A stretch of DNA of 64,000 bases from Erigeron canadensis. Taxonomy: Eukaryota; Streptophyta; Magnoliopsida; Asterales; Asteraceae. Of the stretch, positions 30,901 to 41,600 are shown in pieces. Below the pieces are notes generated by a model, which saw only the letters and a program-made list of their open reading frames with translations, was not told the DNA's origin and did not search any database. The position numbers and the translations under genes were made by a program. Position 1 is the first letter of the stretch; every line of letters starts with the position of its first letter. The DNA lies in assembly GCF_010389155.1 (NCBI RefSeq), contig NC_057767.1:21897723-21961722 (forward strand). The letters run 5' to 3'.

Positions 30901-31770
30901 TGCAACCAAATGTTCAGCAGACTGCTTATATATATTGCTGCCGACCCTTGCTACTTGAATTGTGGCAGCATTTGGCAAGTCATATTCGCCACCCAGCACC
31001 TCTTTGAAGATAAGGGAGAAAATTCTTACAGAAGGCACTTTGTGAGATCTGTTATTCAGGGTGATCTTGTGCTTCATATCATTGAAGATCATCAAGGCAT
31101 AATCTACAAATCTTCCTTCAGCAAGAGCGTGGATAATAGGCATCGAAGTTGAAGATGCCTGATTATAAGATCCAGAGTTTCCACCCATACACTAGATCAC
31201 ATGAGTGAAGAGAACTCTCCAGATCCCAGGGAGATTTTGTTTCAAGGGATTGCTTGGGATCGCCGGAGGGTTCCTCAGGTTATGATTATACCCGATTGAA
31301 GGCAGCAATGCCTTTCATTCATCATCTCCAGCAGCTTCCACAAATGTATTATCATCATTCTCTTGTGGGAAGCGAAAAGTTTGACGTAATGATGCTGGAG
31401 TGATGGTAATAGTTTTCGTTCCTTTTTGAACTGTGCCAGAGATAGACTGGGTGGACTCATCATAACTACATGTCCACCAGAACTCTCGAAGAAGATGAAC
31501 ATAAATCTTCTCCGGATCTGCCATTATACAGTAACTGGCAGGGGAAGCATGGATGAAATCCAGCATAGGCTTATATCTTTTTGTACCTTTTGGTACGTCA
31601 GACAAGCCGAGATGGTTATTAGGTTTAACAACCATCTCTGATGCAGCAAAGGAGATTTTAGAAGATTTAACAATATTAGAGGAGGGAGAATAAGTAGAAG
31701 AATTTAGGTAAGATTTCGGAGTTTGTTCAGTGGCGGCGGAAGCGGATGGAGTTTCAGATGAGGAAGTCAT
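27918..31770 (-). pseudogene. Element B extra 3' ORF (broken homologue of the A, C and D ORF)
   Basis: The ATG at 31770 opens 151 codons with MADPEKIYVHLLREFWWT, equivalent to NPDKMYHGYVCEFWFT in A. After in-frame TGA and TAG codons the same frame goes on at 31188-30535 (FVDYALMIFNDM, RIFSLIFKEVLGGEYD), with a basic stretch KRKRSVSKGKSKV near the end. A frame change leads to an acidic segment (30467-29580, GEEDIG-like and DLEMEDDNGG). Further shifts lead to coiled coil (29413-29117), a Lys/Glu-rich part (29171-28761) and a tail ending at 27918. The total would be near 1,280 codons. The C-terminal KRKAT motif of A and C is not seen. No membrane segment. Confidence 0.65.
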
Positions 31771-31927
31771 TTAAGAAATTTAGTGTGGAGATTTGAAGAT
31801 GTAAAGATCAAAAGAAGGAGATAATATGATTTAAAAGAGATGAACAGTTTGAGAGATTTTAAGAGATTTGAGAGAAGATGAATAGTTGAAAGAAAGCGTG
31901 AAAGTGGGAATATGAGTATGAGTTTGT

Positions 31928-31936
31928 ATATATAGG
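31928..31936 (-). promoter_or_regulatory. TATA box upstream of element B extra ORF
   Basis: Minus-strand CCCTATATATAC at 31927-31937 lies about 160 bases before the ATG at 31770 and is followed by a C/T-rich leader. It is at the same place as the TATA boxes in A and D. Confidence 0.5.
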
Positions 31937-32480
31937 GTACGGTGATGGAACACGATTGGTCAAATGAAAAGACAAAAAAAAAGGTTTTCTCTCTCTCCTC
32001 GTTTTCAAACTGTACAGTTGTTTTTTACAACTGTCAAGGATATATGTATATAAAAAATAATTTTGTGAGTAACGTTTTAAAAAACATTTTACAAATACTT
32101 GAGTGTGCGCCGTATGCGTCAGACAGAGCCAGACCGTCAGATGCACAGTAACAGTCTCAAGTGAACAGGTGACGTACTCAAGAAAACCAAGTGGGTAAAT
32201 TTTTGTTTTAGATTATATATCATATGGCTCAAAAGAGTGCCACGTCACCAACATAGTTGCATCCGAAATAGTTAGTTTCAGATGTAGTCCTATGTTTTAT
32301 TCAATATTGAAAAGATAAGTATGAAACTAATTTATTTTATAAAATGCTTCAGCACCTCTTTTTAAGAGAAGGATTTAATTTTGGTGCTGAGACATATTTT
32401 TAGAGAATGAAGGTCAGCGATCTTATGACTAACATAAGGTCGCTGATAAAACAATTTTTGGCAAATTGTCAGCCATCAAT

Positions 32481-32904
32481 GGATTTTATAAGTCTTTACC
32501 AACAACCGTTTGCTGTTGGACTAGATGAAGACTTTTAGCTCTTCATTGCTTTTATTTTGCTTTTTCCTAAAGCAACAAGGATCAGCGGATTTTAGAAGTC
32601 TTTACCAATAACCGTTTGCTATTGGACTAGATGGAAACTTTTGGCTATCCATTGCCTTTGTTTTGCTTTTTCCCAAAGCAACAAGGATCAACGGATTTTA
32701 GAAGTCTTTACCAATAACCGTTTGCTATTAGACTAGATGGAAACTTTTGGCTATCCATTGCCTTTGTTTTGTTTTTTCCCAAAACAACAGAGATCAACGG
32801 ATTTTAGAAGTCTTTACCAATAACCGTTTGCTATTGAACTAGATGGAAACTTTTGGCTTTCCATTGCCTTTGTTTTGCTTTTTCCCAAAGCAACAGGGAT
32901 CAGC
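32481..32904. repeat. Four 106-bp tandem repeats in element B spacer
   Basis: Units start at 32481, 32587, 32693 and 32799 and end at 32904. Each runs ggattttagaagtctttacc ... cccaaagcaacaaggatcaac. Units 2-4 differ by only a few bases; unit 1 is more diverged. They occupy the 3' spacer between RNase H and the extra ORF, where A has dispersed short motif copies instead. Each unit has the inverted pair ccaataaccgtttgctattgg. Confidence 0.9.
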
Positions 32905-32944
32905 GAGTAAGACAAACTCACTTGCTGAGTAGTAGACATGACAA

Positions 32945-34452
32945 TCATGTCGCTGATTCTCCATTCAGCATTCCTAACTTGCTTACAAGCAGTTTGAATC
33001 TAGTTTCATCTAAGGGTTTAGTAAAGATGTCAGCTAGTTGATCATCAGTTGGAATGAAATAGATTTCAACATCTCCCTTCATGACATGATCACGAATGAA
33101 GTGATATCGAATATCAATATGCTTGGTTTTGGAGTGCTAAACAGGATTGTGTGTAATAATAATAGCACTTGTATTATCACACATGATTGGAATTTTAGAG
33201 TATTCCAAATCGTAATCAGCGAGTTGATGCTTCATCCAAAGCATTTGAGCACAACAACTCGCTGTAGAGACATATTCTGCCTCAACTGTGGAGATGGAGA
33301 CAGTATGTTGCTTTTTACTGGTCCAACTAGTTAGTCTTCCTCCCAGCAGTTGGCAACCACCACTGGTGCTTTTGCGATCAAGCATGCATCCAACATAGTC
33401 AGAATCAGAGAATCCAACAAGATCAAAGTTGGAATCTCTAGGATACCAAAGACCCAAGGTGGGTGTACCTTTAAGATATTTGAAGATTCGCTTTACAGCG
33501 ATGAGGTGAGACTCTCGTGGAGAGGCCTGATAGCGAGCACGAAGACATGTGGAGAACATAATGTCAGGGCGACTCGCTGTAAGATACATGAGTGATCCAA
33601 TCATGCCTCTATAGTAAGTGGGATTTACATGCTTCCCATTTGGGTCAGCATGAAGGTTATTGGGAGGAGACATAGGAGTACGTTTGGGAGTGACATGGGT
33701 GAAGTCAAACTTATGCAACATATCCTTAATGTATTTTTCTTGGTTGATGAAAATACCTGTGGGAAGTTGCTTAATTTGTAAACCTAAGAAGAAGGTTAAC
33801 TCGCCCATCATACTCATTTCAAACGTACTTGACATAAGAGTACTGAACTTCTTACACAGCTTAGGAGAAAGGGAACCAAAGATTATGTCATCAACATATA
33901 TTTGAACATACAAAGCATGAGCTTTCTCTTTGTAAATAAAGAGGGTGCTATATATGGTTCCTCTATGAAATCCATGGTCTAAAAGAAATGAAAAGAGGGT
34001 ATCATACCAAGCTCTGGAGCCTGTTTGAGACCATAAAGAGCTTTATTAAGCTTGTAGACATAGTGAGGATGCTTTGGATCCTCAAAACCAGGAGGCTGCT
34101 TGACATAGACCTCTTCATCAAGAGCACCATTTAGAAAGGCACTCTTGACGTCCATCTGATAGACAATGAAGCCTTTATAAGCAGCGTGAGCAAGAAAGAG
34201 GCGAATATCCTCAAGACGAGCGACTGGGGCAAAGGTTTCATCATAGTCAATGCCTTCTGCTTGAGTATATCCTTGTGCCACTAGTCTGGCTTTGTTGCAA
34301 ACAACAATACCAGCTTCATCCATTTTGTTCCTATAACCCCATCGAGTGCCAATGGGTTCTTTACATGGAGGAGGAATTAAAAACCACACATGATTTCTTT
34401 CAAATTGGGTAAGTTCCTCTTGCATTGCTTCAACCCAAGAGGGATCAGCCAT
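32945..34452 (-). pseudogene. Element B reverse transcriptase and RNase H, frameshifted
   Basis: RT starts [20 protein letters not shown] and runs to [10 protein letters not shown] in one frame (34452-33979). It then resumes in another at 33913-33137 with the YVDD box ([10 protein letters not shown]), [10 protein letters not shown] and the RNase H acidic residues in GFSDSDYVG, TVEAEYV and CDNTSA. An in-frame TAG at 33136 interrupts [17 protein letters not shown]. The coding continues to KLGMLNGESAT and TGA at 32945. Another short frame break lies at about 33950. The module is otherwise full length. Confidence 0.82.
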
Positions 34453-34648
34453 TGCTTCTCCAATGTTTGAAGGAACAATTTGAGAAAGAAAATTTACATA
34501 GAGACAAGTATTACTTGTCGCTGACCTGGTTTGAACACCATTGGTTGGATTACTAATTACATGGTCAAGTGGGTGGTCAATAGTCCAATTGAGTGCAGGA
34601 GAATGAATGGAAGAGTCGGTAGGCGCAGAAGATGCGGTGGAGATGGGA

Positions 34649-35002
34649 TCACTGAGAAGTTAGGGTAGGTTCAGGATAGCTAGAGAGATCAACAGTTAGG
34701 GTAGGTTCAGGATTTTTGACAGGAGAGTCACTGACAAGTTCTCCCTGCTGAGGATTGTCATCCTCAGCGTCTTCTAAATCAGGATTCGCTGAGGCATCAT
34801 GGAAGACATCATCAGCGATATTGTCAGTTTCTTGAACAACTTCAGGAGCAGAATTGCTGATGGAGTCTTTTAGTATTGACATAAGAAGAGGTTCTACTGG
34901 ATCTACAGAATAGATATGAGAAGCGATGTGATCAATACTTGGAGACACATTCAAGGATGGTTCAGCAACGGGAAAATCAGCGACTGATTGCGTAGCTGTC
35001 AT
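34649..35002 (-). pseudogene. Element B integrase-RT linker fragment
   Basis: 117 open codons, acidic and Ser/Pro-rich (DVFHDASANPDLEDAEDD), match the linker position between integrase and RT. It is low-complexity and has no catalytic motif. It is broken from both neighbours by stops and frame changes. Confidence 0.55.
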
Positions 35003-35101
35003 TTCAGGAGGATCAGCGAGGTCGCTGAGAATTTCTTCAGCAGATGATTGTTTGGGAAGATCACTTAGAGTAGAACACCTTTCATCAAAAGTAACATGAA
35101 T

Positions 35102-36333
35102 TTATTCATCCACCTTTTGAGTGTGAGTGTTAAACACTCTGAAAGCTTTGCTAATGGAAGAGTATCCAAAAAAGTAGCCATCATCAGCCTTGGGATCGAA
35201 CTTTCCTAAGTGATCCTTATTATTAAGAATAAAGACGGGGCAACCAAAGACATGGAAATATCCGATTTGGGGTTTCTTGCCCTTAAGAATTTCATAGGCA
35301 GTCTTATCATGTCGTTTGACAATAAGACACCTATTTTGAGTGTGACAAGCAGTGTTAACTACTTCTATCCAAAATTTCAATGGGAGAGATGATTCACTGA
35401 GCATAGACCTAGCAGCTTCAATAAGAGTCCTGTTTCTTCTTTTAGCTACACCATTCTGCTTAGGGTTCGAACAGAAGAAAAGTTTTGTGCTATCCCTTGA
35501 TCAGCACGAAAGCTTTCAAGAGTGTGGTTTCTAAACTCAGTGCCATGATCACTTCTGAGTTCTTTAACCCGAATGCTTTTGAGGTTTTCCATCTTTTTGA
35601 TAAAATTTATAATTTCCTCAGCAGCTTCACTCTTCGAATGCAGAAATATAGTCCAAGTGTATCGTGAATATTCATCCACAATAACTAAGGTATATCTGCT
35701 ACCCCTTAGGCTTTGAACATTTACAGGACCAAAAAGGTCCATATGAAGAAGATGGAAGCAGCCATTTATAGAATTGGCCTGTTTAGTTTTGAAGGTGGCT
35801 CGATGGCTTTTACCCTTTTCACAGGCACCACAGAGCCCGTCCTTCTCATAAGTGAGAGGAGGAAGGACTCGAACAAGATTTTTCTTGGCAAGAGAATCGA
35901 TGGTTTTGAAGTTGACATGCGATATACGCTTATGCCATAACCAATTGATTTGAGATACAGATTTCGAAAAGAAACAAGTTTCGCTGTTGGTTTTAACCGG
36001 AGTGAAATCAACTAAACAGATGTGTCTCTTTCTTGGAGCTATTAAGACTACCTCTTTGTCAATATTTACAACTGTGCCTTGATGCTTGTCTAGAATGACT
36101 TTATAGTCAGCATCGCACAGTTGACTAATACTGATAAGATTTTGTTTTAAACCATTCACATAGGCAACCTTTGTGAACTTTATTAGCCCATTAGAGAGAG
36201 ATCCATATCCTTCAGTTTGTCCAGTTGAGTTGTTACCAAACACTACTATGGGACCATTAGTCTCCACAAAGTTATCCAGCAGGTCCTTGGATCCAATCAT
36301 GTGTTTTGAACATCCACTGTCCAAATACCACAC
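35102..36333 (-). pseudogene. Element B protease and integrase, frameshifted, catalytic Glu lost
   Basis: It starts WYLDSGCSKHMIGSKD, the copia protease active site with canonical DSG, just after a TAA. The integrase zinc finger is complete (His-x-His in HKRISHVNF, Cys-x2-Cys in CGACEKGK). The core has Asp in HMDLFGP and Asp in RSDHGTEF. The frame shifts near 35465; the next frame (35404-35102 and a few codons upstream) holds the third catalytic position as KQNGVAKRRNRT. There the expected Glu is Lys (AAA where GAA is expected), so strand transfer should be abolished. The C-terminal part ends with TAA at 35102. Confidence 0.82.
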
Positions 36334-36536
36334 TTATTTTCCTTGCGAGGCCTGCATGGATAACAATAGAAGGATTTAGGTTGAATTATAGGTATCCCTG
36401 CTGATGTCATTATCAGCAGAGGAAGAATGAGAAAGAAGAGAAGAATCATCATCATCAGAAGAAGATATGACTGAAGTATTAACAGTTTCATCAACTGAAA
36501 GTGTTTCAGTCAGTTGATTGACCGGTGGCATGGAAC

Positions 36537-37589
36537 TCATTCCTTTAACAGTATCTCCTTGATTGACAAAGTTTCCAGTGTCAAGAATAACCAAGCCGCC
36601 AACTTGATTATTACTTCATATTCTACAAGGATACTGTTAGTACCATTGGAGATAATCTCTTGAGAGAAAGGAAGGGAGATTCGTTGAGAAGCAATGAATT
36701 CAGCAATATTGTTTTCACTTAAAACAAAATTATTATTTGAATTCATGCTGGATTCTGCAAGAGGAGCTTGCATGTTGATAGCAAAAGCAGGAGCAACAGG
36801 AGATGAGGAGGGATTTGGCTGAATGACAATTTCAGGAGGATTCCTGGAATTGTTGTCAGTACAGTCAGCAACAATATGTCCTCTTTCACCGCAAAGATAA
36901 CATTTTCTATTACTGGTCTGATTTAGAGTCAGAAAATCCTTAAGCTGTGAGGATAGGTCATTGACACGTTTGGTCAGCTCACAAATTTCAGGATTATTAG
37001 AGGCAGTTGATGCAGTAGAAGAAGCCTTTTTAATTTTTAATTCGAGAGATGGAGACTTCTTCTGATGCAGTAAAGGAACAGACTTTGGAATAGGACCAAG
37101 AATGGATTTGTCCTTAGATTGGGAATTTGATAATGAAGGATCAAGGTGAGTCTGAGCACTTTGCTGACCTCCTTGTTGAAGAGGTCTAACCTGCTGAGCA
37201 GATTTGAAATGCTGAGTCTCCAAAGGAGATTTTCCAGCTTGCTGTCCTTCAAATTGGGAAGGTCTGACCTGCTGAATAGGTCTGAAGTGCTGGGAGAGAG
37301 GAGTTCCCTTTGGAACATAAATGGAGTTGGGTTGCTGATAGCGAGCGTCAGCGAACTTATTTCTCCTGTTCATTAAATGACCATGCATAGCAGCCTTTTT
37401 GCCAGCATGAGAAGAATTTGAGGAGGAGGATGACAGCTGAGGCGCAGGATGTTCAGCAACTACAGGAGGAATGGAAGACTCAGCGGATTGACTAACAGGT
37501 ACGGCTCGCTGAGGAGTACTGTAGTCATATGGAACAACAACCTTGCTCCTTTTGAAGGGTTCAAATGCTTTAGACTGAACGGTCAGCAA
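36537..37589 (-). CDS. Element B second gag-side ORF with another CCHC knuckle
   Basis: 350 open codons lie between gag and protease, in a different frame from gag. The ORF is Gln/Ser/Pro-rich with low-complexity HFRPIQQVRP-like repeats. It then has a coiled segment (NPEICELTKRVNDLSSQLKD) and a second zinc knuckle CYLCGERGHIVADC near residue 230. Elements A, C and D keep only the coiled segment (QLLARQVQSCNARL type) here and no second knuckle. A nucleic-acid-binding role is likely from the knuckle. The frame ends at 36537; the linker to protease is broken by stops. Confidence 0.7.
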   Translation of the reverse strand: MLTVQSKAFEPFKRSKVVVPYDYSTPQRAVPVSQSAESSIPPVVAEHPAPQLSSSSSNSSHAGKKAAMHGHLMNRRNKFADARYQQPNSIYVPKGTPLSQHFRPIQQVRPSQFEGQQAGKSPLETQHFKSAQQVRPLQQGGQQSAQTHLDPSLSNSQSKDKSILGPIPKSVPLLHQKKSPSLELKIKKASSTASTASNNPEICELTKRVNDLSSQLKDFLTLNQTSNRKCYLCGERGHIVADCTDNNSRNPPEIVIQPNPSSSPVAPAFAINMQAPLAESSMNSNNNFVLSENNIAEFIASQRISLPFSQEIISNGTNSILVEYEVIIKLAAWLFLTLETLSIKEILLKE

Positions 37590-37597
37590 CTGAGGAG

Positions 37598-39658
37598 CTA
37601 TAGGCTTATAACCATCACTTGAAGGATTTCCTTCAAAGGTTTGAGAAGAAGAATATATTGAATCCTGCCTTCATTAGGCATCATATCAATGATGGGGTGA
37701 TCAGGAAAAATTGTCAAAGCAAAACTAGGAGGATAGTAAGTTTTGGGTTTGGTAGAAGAAGAAGAAGAAGTGCTGGATAAGGATGACACATTATCAAGCT
37801 CGGAGTGATAATCATTTACTCCTTTGGTGAAGTAATACTTCATCATTTCTTCACTAGTTGCAACAGCACTTGGAGAAATTCTTTCTTTAGCAGCAGGACT
37901 GTCACCGAAGTGATTGGTAACAAGGGCAGCAGTCTCATAGTCTCCACCAATAATGGCATTGATTTGAGTAGGCATCAGCTTGCTGAAGATTTGGTCATGA
38001 AGCTTGGAGGCTTTAGACCAAGAGATAACAATTTTTTCAAGGTCAGCGACCTTATTTTTTAAATCTTCATTTGATTTTTGAAGATTGTGATTTAGAAGTT
38101 TTTGAGACTCAAGCTCAACATGAACATTTCGAAGGTCCTTGAGCTTGTCATTTTTAGCACTTAGCTCAGCACTGACTGAGTTAAGCTTAGTCTGAAGATC
38201 AACACGAATAGATTCAACAAATTGAATGTCACAAGTAAGCGACTCAAAAATTTCTGACTTATTTTCTTCAAAAGCAGAGGAAAAATTGCATACCTTCTTG
38301 AGAGTGACATTCACCCACTGACTGGAACAGACTTGATCTTTTGTCAGTACTTGATCATCAGCAAGGGCCATAAGACAAATGGCATCAACATACTCTTCCT
38401 CGTCAGCTTCAGAGTCATCAGAGTCTGCCCAGTCATGTTGTTCAGCAACAAGACTTTTGGCAGGAAGCTTAGCTTCCTCAACGTCAGCTATCTTGGCACG
38501 AAGCTCGTAGTACTTCTTTTTGTATTCATCAGCAGGCTTGACTGAGGAGGGTTTTGCTGAGGAGAAAGAAGAGGGCTTCGCTCCCTGCATGGAAGGAATA
38601 GAAACATTGCATTCTTTTTGGTAGTGGCCTTTACGACCACATCTCCAACATTCTTCTTGCAATTTGTCGACTACTGGTTTTTGAGAGAAATTCGACTTAC
38701 GACTATTCCATTTTTTGGAATATCTCTTACCAGCGATGAGAGCAAATTGCATGAAGTCTGAGAACATTTCCTGTCTCTCCTCAATATCGAGGTCATTGAC
38801 AAGATCTTGTAGATGAGATGGGGTAGCAGAGCTGTTGTTGACATGGATGGAGTCAACTTCAGCAGAGACCAGGGCAAGAGGGTCAAGAGAATAAGACTTA
38901 TTAGATAGAGAGGAGGAAGAAGATGAGCCAGCATGCCTCTTGGAATCAACTTCTGCTCTTAAGTTTTGAGCAAGGGCTCTCTCTTCGAATTGAAGAGTGC
39001 CATAAAGTGATTCCAAGTCATGCAACTTAAGTTGCTTGGTGGTGCGGAGAATTTGTCTTAAACCTTGCCATTTAATTGGAAGGCTGTCAATGAACTTGTG
39101 GCATACTTCAAGCATATCATGCTCTATGCCAACATTAGTCATATCATTCAACAGACATTTGAAGCGATTGTAAGTGCCATCCAGATTCTCATTTGGAAGA
39201 GAGAAGAATCCTTCATACGCACGCTTCAGATCAATCTTTTTAGTGGCAAGGACATCTTCTGTACCATCGAATCTGGTACAAAGATTGTCCCATACCTTTT
39301 TAGCAGAGGAAAGCTTGATGACAGATTTCATAATGTCATCAGGAAGAGTATTTATAATGAGATTTCTTAACCTAGCATCTAGATTAACAAGCCTACGCTC
39401 GTCATCTGTCCATTGTACTTCTGGTTTAATAAGCTCAGTGACAATCTCAGGAGCATCAGTGGTGGCTCCTGGTGTCCTGGTAACCAGAATCGGTACGTAA
39501 GGACCTTTGGTTAAGATGGTCATTAGGTAAGGTTCAACTCCTACAATATGTAGAAGCATTCTTTCCTTCCAAGATCCAAAATCATGAGATTCGAATCTTG
39601 GAGGGATGGAAACATACCCAAAGTCTCTGGTATTAACCAGAGTAGGAACTGCAGTCAT
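37598..39658 (-). CDS. Element B gag (686 codons)
   Basis: Capsid/nucleocapsid precursor. The gag domain covers roughly residues 10-240 (FGSWKERMLLH, LPNENLDGTYNRF). A CCHC knuckle CWRCGRKGHYQKEC lies near residue 340, followed by an acidic patch, a coiled coil around residues 470-560 and a Ser-rich tail. It is open throughout from the ATG two bases before a GCAGT leader. It stops at 37598 and a second ORF follows in another frame, as in the other elements where gag and the pol side are not in one frame. Confidence 0.85.
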   Translation of the reverse strand: MTAVPTLVNTRDFGYVSIPPRFESHDFGSWKERMLLHIVGVEPYLMTILTKGPYVPILVTRTPGATTDAPEIVTELIKPEVQWTDDERRLVNLDARLRNLIINTLPDDIMKSVIKLSSAKKVWDNLCTRFDGTEDVLATKKIDLKRAYEGFFSLPNENLDGTYNRFKCLLNDMTNVGIEHDMLEVCHKFIDSLPIKWQGLRQILRTTKQLKLHDLESLYGTLQFEERALAQNLRAEVDSKRHAGSSSSSSLSNKSYSLDPLALVSAEVDSIHVNNSSATPSHLQDLVNDLDIEERQEMFSDFMQFALIAGKRYSKKWNSRKSNFSQKPVVDKLQEECWRCGRKGHYQKECNVSIPSMQGAKPSSFSSAKPSSVKPADEYKKKYYELRAKIADVEEAKLPAKSLVAEQHDWADSDDSEADEEEYVDAICLMALADDQVLTKDQVCSSQWVNVTLKKVCNFSSAFEENKSEIFESLTCDIQFVESIRVDLQTKLNSVSAELSAKNDKLKDLRNVHVELESQKLLNHNLQKSNEDLKNKVADLEKIVISWSKASKLHDQIFSKLMPTQINAIIGGDYETAALVTNHFGDSPAAKERISPSAVATSEEMMKYYFTKGVNDYHSELDNVSSLSSTSSSSSTKPKTYYPPSFALTIFPDHPIIDMMPNEGRIQYILLLKPLKEILQVMVISL

Positions 39659-39761
39659 AGAGAAAGATTTTAAGAACGAAAATAAGAAAATGTTTTGGAT
39701 GCAGAAAAAGTAAAGAAAAGATCTTGCAAACTTTTACTCAGATCAGATTCGGTGTATCAAA

Positions 39762-39778
39762 CCACCGCTCTGATACCA
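39762..39778 (-). promoter_or_regulatory. Primer binding site of element B
   Basis: Minus-strand TGGTATCAGAGCGGTGG, two bases after the 5' LTR, matches the initiator tRNA-Met 3' end over its first 12 bases. Confidence 0.88.
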
Positions 39779-39780
39779 AC

Positions 39781-40101
39781 TGAAAGTCCCAAGTTTGCAA
39801 CAATCAAAACAGATTAAATAAAAGATATAAGATAAGAAAGTAAACACGTTTAACTATATGTATATTAATTAAACAGCGAATGCATGGTTGGTTTACAAAG
39901 AAGAAAATTGAAAATACTTGTTAAGTTTTTGACACACAAAAACTTAAACGTTCTACAATAAGAAACACACACAAAGTGACAATTGCAGAACTACACCAAC
40001 AAGAGTTGCGGCTAGGTCAAGTGATTCTTTAGATAGGCAGAGATGGGAATCACATGACAACCCAATAGATGTCGACACCTCAAGGTTGTCAACCATCTAT
40101 T
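39781..40101 (-). repeat. Truncated 5' LTR of element B
   Basis: It matches the inner 320 bases of the 3' LTR with about ten differences, then diverges at caaccatctatt. The outer half of U3 is absent. The TATA-like box is degenerate here (CTATCTAAAGA). Confidence 0.88.
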
Positions 40102-40744
40102 TATCAGAAACAACTATTAATAATAATTTTAATAGTCACGTGGTAAATATATATACAAGCTATTTTTTCATAAAAAATTATAAATTTTGGGTTTCGCGCA
40201 AATGTTTATGAGATTAGTTGGTAACATCATTTGAAATACTAATTATTAGTTAACTGGGGTTACAATTGACTATTTTTCATTTAATAAGACTCTGTCCATC
40301 ATATATATATATATTTATATAGGGTAAAGTTATTTTGAGAACTTTTTTTTTTTGCGAGAACCTTTGAAAACTTTTCAAATCAAGCCCAACTGATAATTGT
40401 TCTTTACATGAAAATTGTTTTTTGATAGTTTTCTGAATAACTTATGTGTAAATTTGAAATTTTGATAGTAAAAACAGTAGAAAAAAAGGCTACCAACTCA
40501 TCAACCACTAAGTTGACGTGTTTTTCTTTTTGATGAACGTATTGATTTAGAATTTTCCTTGCTCCATTCAAGCATTTTATATATGAATTATAATCATTTT
40601 AATTATAGAATTTTGTAATCAATGACAGGTCTATATAAAATGAATATGGCGAAAGCGACTCAATAAATATTAAGCATAAAGAAATAAAGACTTGAAGCCG
40701 ATAATATGAAGAGTGTGACGTTTAATTATCTATGTGTTAATTAA
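40102..40744. other. Gene-free stretch between element B and the Harbinger-like element
   Basis: AT-rich, with a (TA)n patch near 40300-40320 and a poly-T run near 40345. No coding frame or element boundary could be supported. It begins where the truncated B LTR stops; its last three bases TAA are the target site of the next element. Confidence 0.5.
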
Positions 40745-41062
40745 GGGGTTGTTTTATGCCAATCGTCCTCCATTTGTTCTCCTCCCACTGAAGAGTGTGG
40801 TGGACTCGTCCTCCATTCGTCCTAGCCCCACTAGTTCACCCACGGACGAGTTGTTGCACATTTTTTTTTTTAATTACTATAATTAACATATTTGGGCCCT
40901 TGAATTCAAAAGAAAAAGTATCGCCTTTTGACAACTTCGGTCCCTTAACATTTTGAACAAACTTATTAAACGAAACATGTTACATAATTAAAACACATTA
41001 CATAATTAGAACACGTTACGTAATTAAAACACATTGCATAATTGGAACACATTACATAATAA

Positions 41063-41506
41063 CTACTCATGGCGATCCTCTAGTGACATACTTCCTATCC
41101 CTTTGTGAGCGTTTAGGTCGAGCCACCATGTGTCATGTTTCGGCAATCTGACATCTTCAATGCTTTTGTCTTCACCACAATTATCATGGAACGACTCGGC
41201 CCAAGTGCATTTTTCTCCCAACGTGTGACCAACATTAAAAACATCATTGATTGCGGGCTTAATCCTCTTAATTTCTTCTTGCAGAAAGTAGACATATTGG
41301 CCTTCATGCTTTGAAAGGTCACAGCCTGAGGCCTGTATTTCTTTTAACATTGCCTCACAATGTCGCCTTTTCTCTCGCCAACCTTTCATGATCCCGGATA
41401 TTTCTGTTTGAAAGGGATTGCCTTCTATTATATCAGCCATGATTAGTGCCTTCATCTCTTCCACAGTCATACGAGGTCGATGAACGGTGTTTGATGATGA
41501 GGCCAT
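41063..41506 (-). CDS. Small unknown protein (147 codons), left gene of the divergent pair
   Basis: The open frame starts MASSSNTVHRPRMTVEEMKA and is highly charged, with heptad-like Leu/Ile spacing in residues 30-90 (EAMLKEIQAS, YFLQEEIKRIKPAI). It probably forms alpha-helical coiled coil. It has four cysteines, no signal peptide and no membrane segment. I do not recognise the family. Its paralogue lies head-to-head on the other strand, sharing the MASSSN start, a TVxxx...ADI core, FQxE and a later Lys/Arg-Cys block. A TATA box 85-95 bases upstream supports expression. A helper role for the transposon is possible but unproven. Confidence 0.55.
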   Translation of the reverse strand: MASSSNTVHRPRMTVEEMKALIMADIIEGNPFQTEISGIMKGWREKRRHCEAMLKEIQASGCDLSKHEGQYVYFLQEEIKRIKPAINDVFNVGHTLGEKCTWAESFHDNCGEDKSIEDVRLPKHDTWWLDLNAHKGIGSMSLEDRHE

Positions 41507-41590
41507 TTGATTGTAAAGAATGAATTGGAAATTGAAGTTTGTTTGTAAAATGGAGGAGAGTAAATGAATATTTCTTGTCCCTAGAATGGT

Positions 41591-41600
41591 GTTTATATAG
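41591..41600 (-). promoter_or_regulatory. TATA box of the 147-codon gene
   Basis: Minus-strand CTATATAAAC lies about 85 bases upstream of the ATG at 41506. Confidence 0.5.

Larger units (their letters stand above)
27132..40101 (-). mobile_element. Copia element B (Sirevirus-like), 5' LTR truncated
   Basis: It reads on the minus strand: truncated 5' LTR (39781-40101), tRNA-Met primer site, gag, second zinc-knuckle ORF, protease, integrase, RT/RNase H, tandem-repeat spacer, extra ORF, polypurine tract, 3' LTR (27132-27774). It belongs to a different family from A, C and D: the protease has the usual DSG motif and the LTR sequence is unrelated. The homology to the 3' LTR stops at about 40101, so the outer U3 half and the right target duplication are missing. 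Multiple stops and frameshifts and a lost catalytic Glu make it defective. Confidence 0.9.

Noticed and set aside
32481..32904. CRISPR-like repeat array
   Set aside because: The 106-base units are contiguous with no unique spacers, in a plant retrotransposon.
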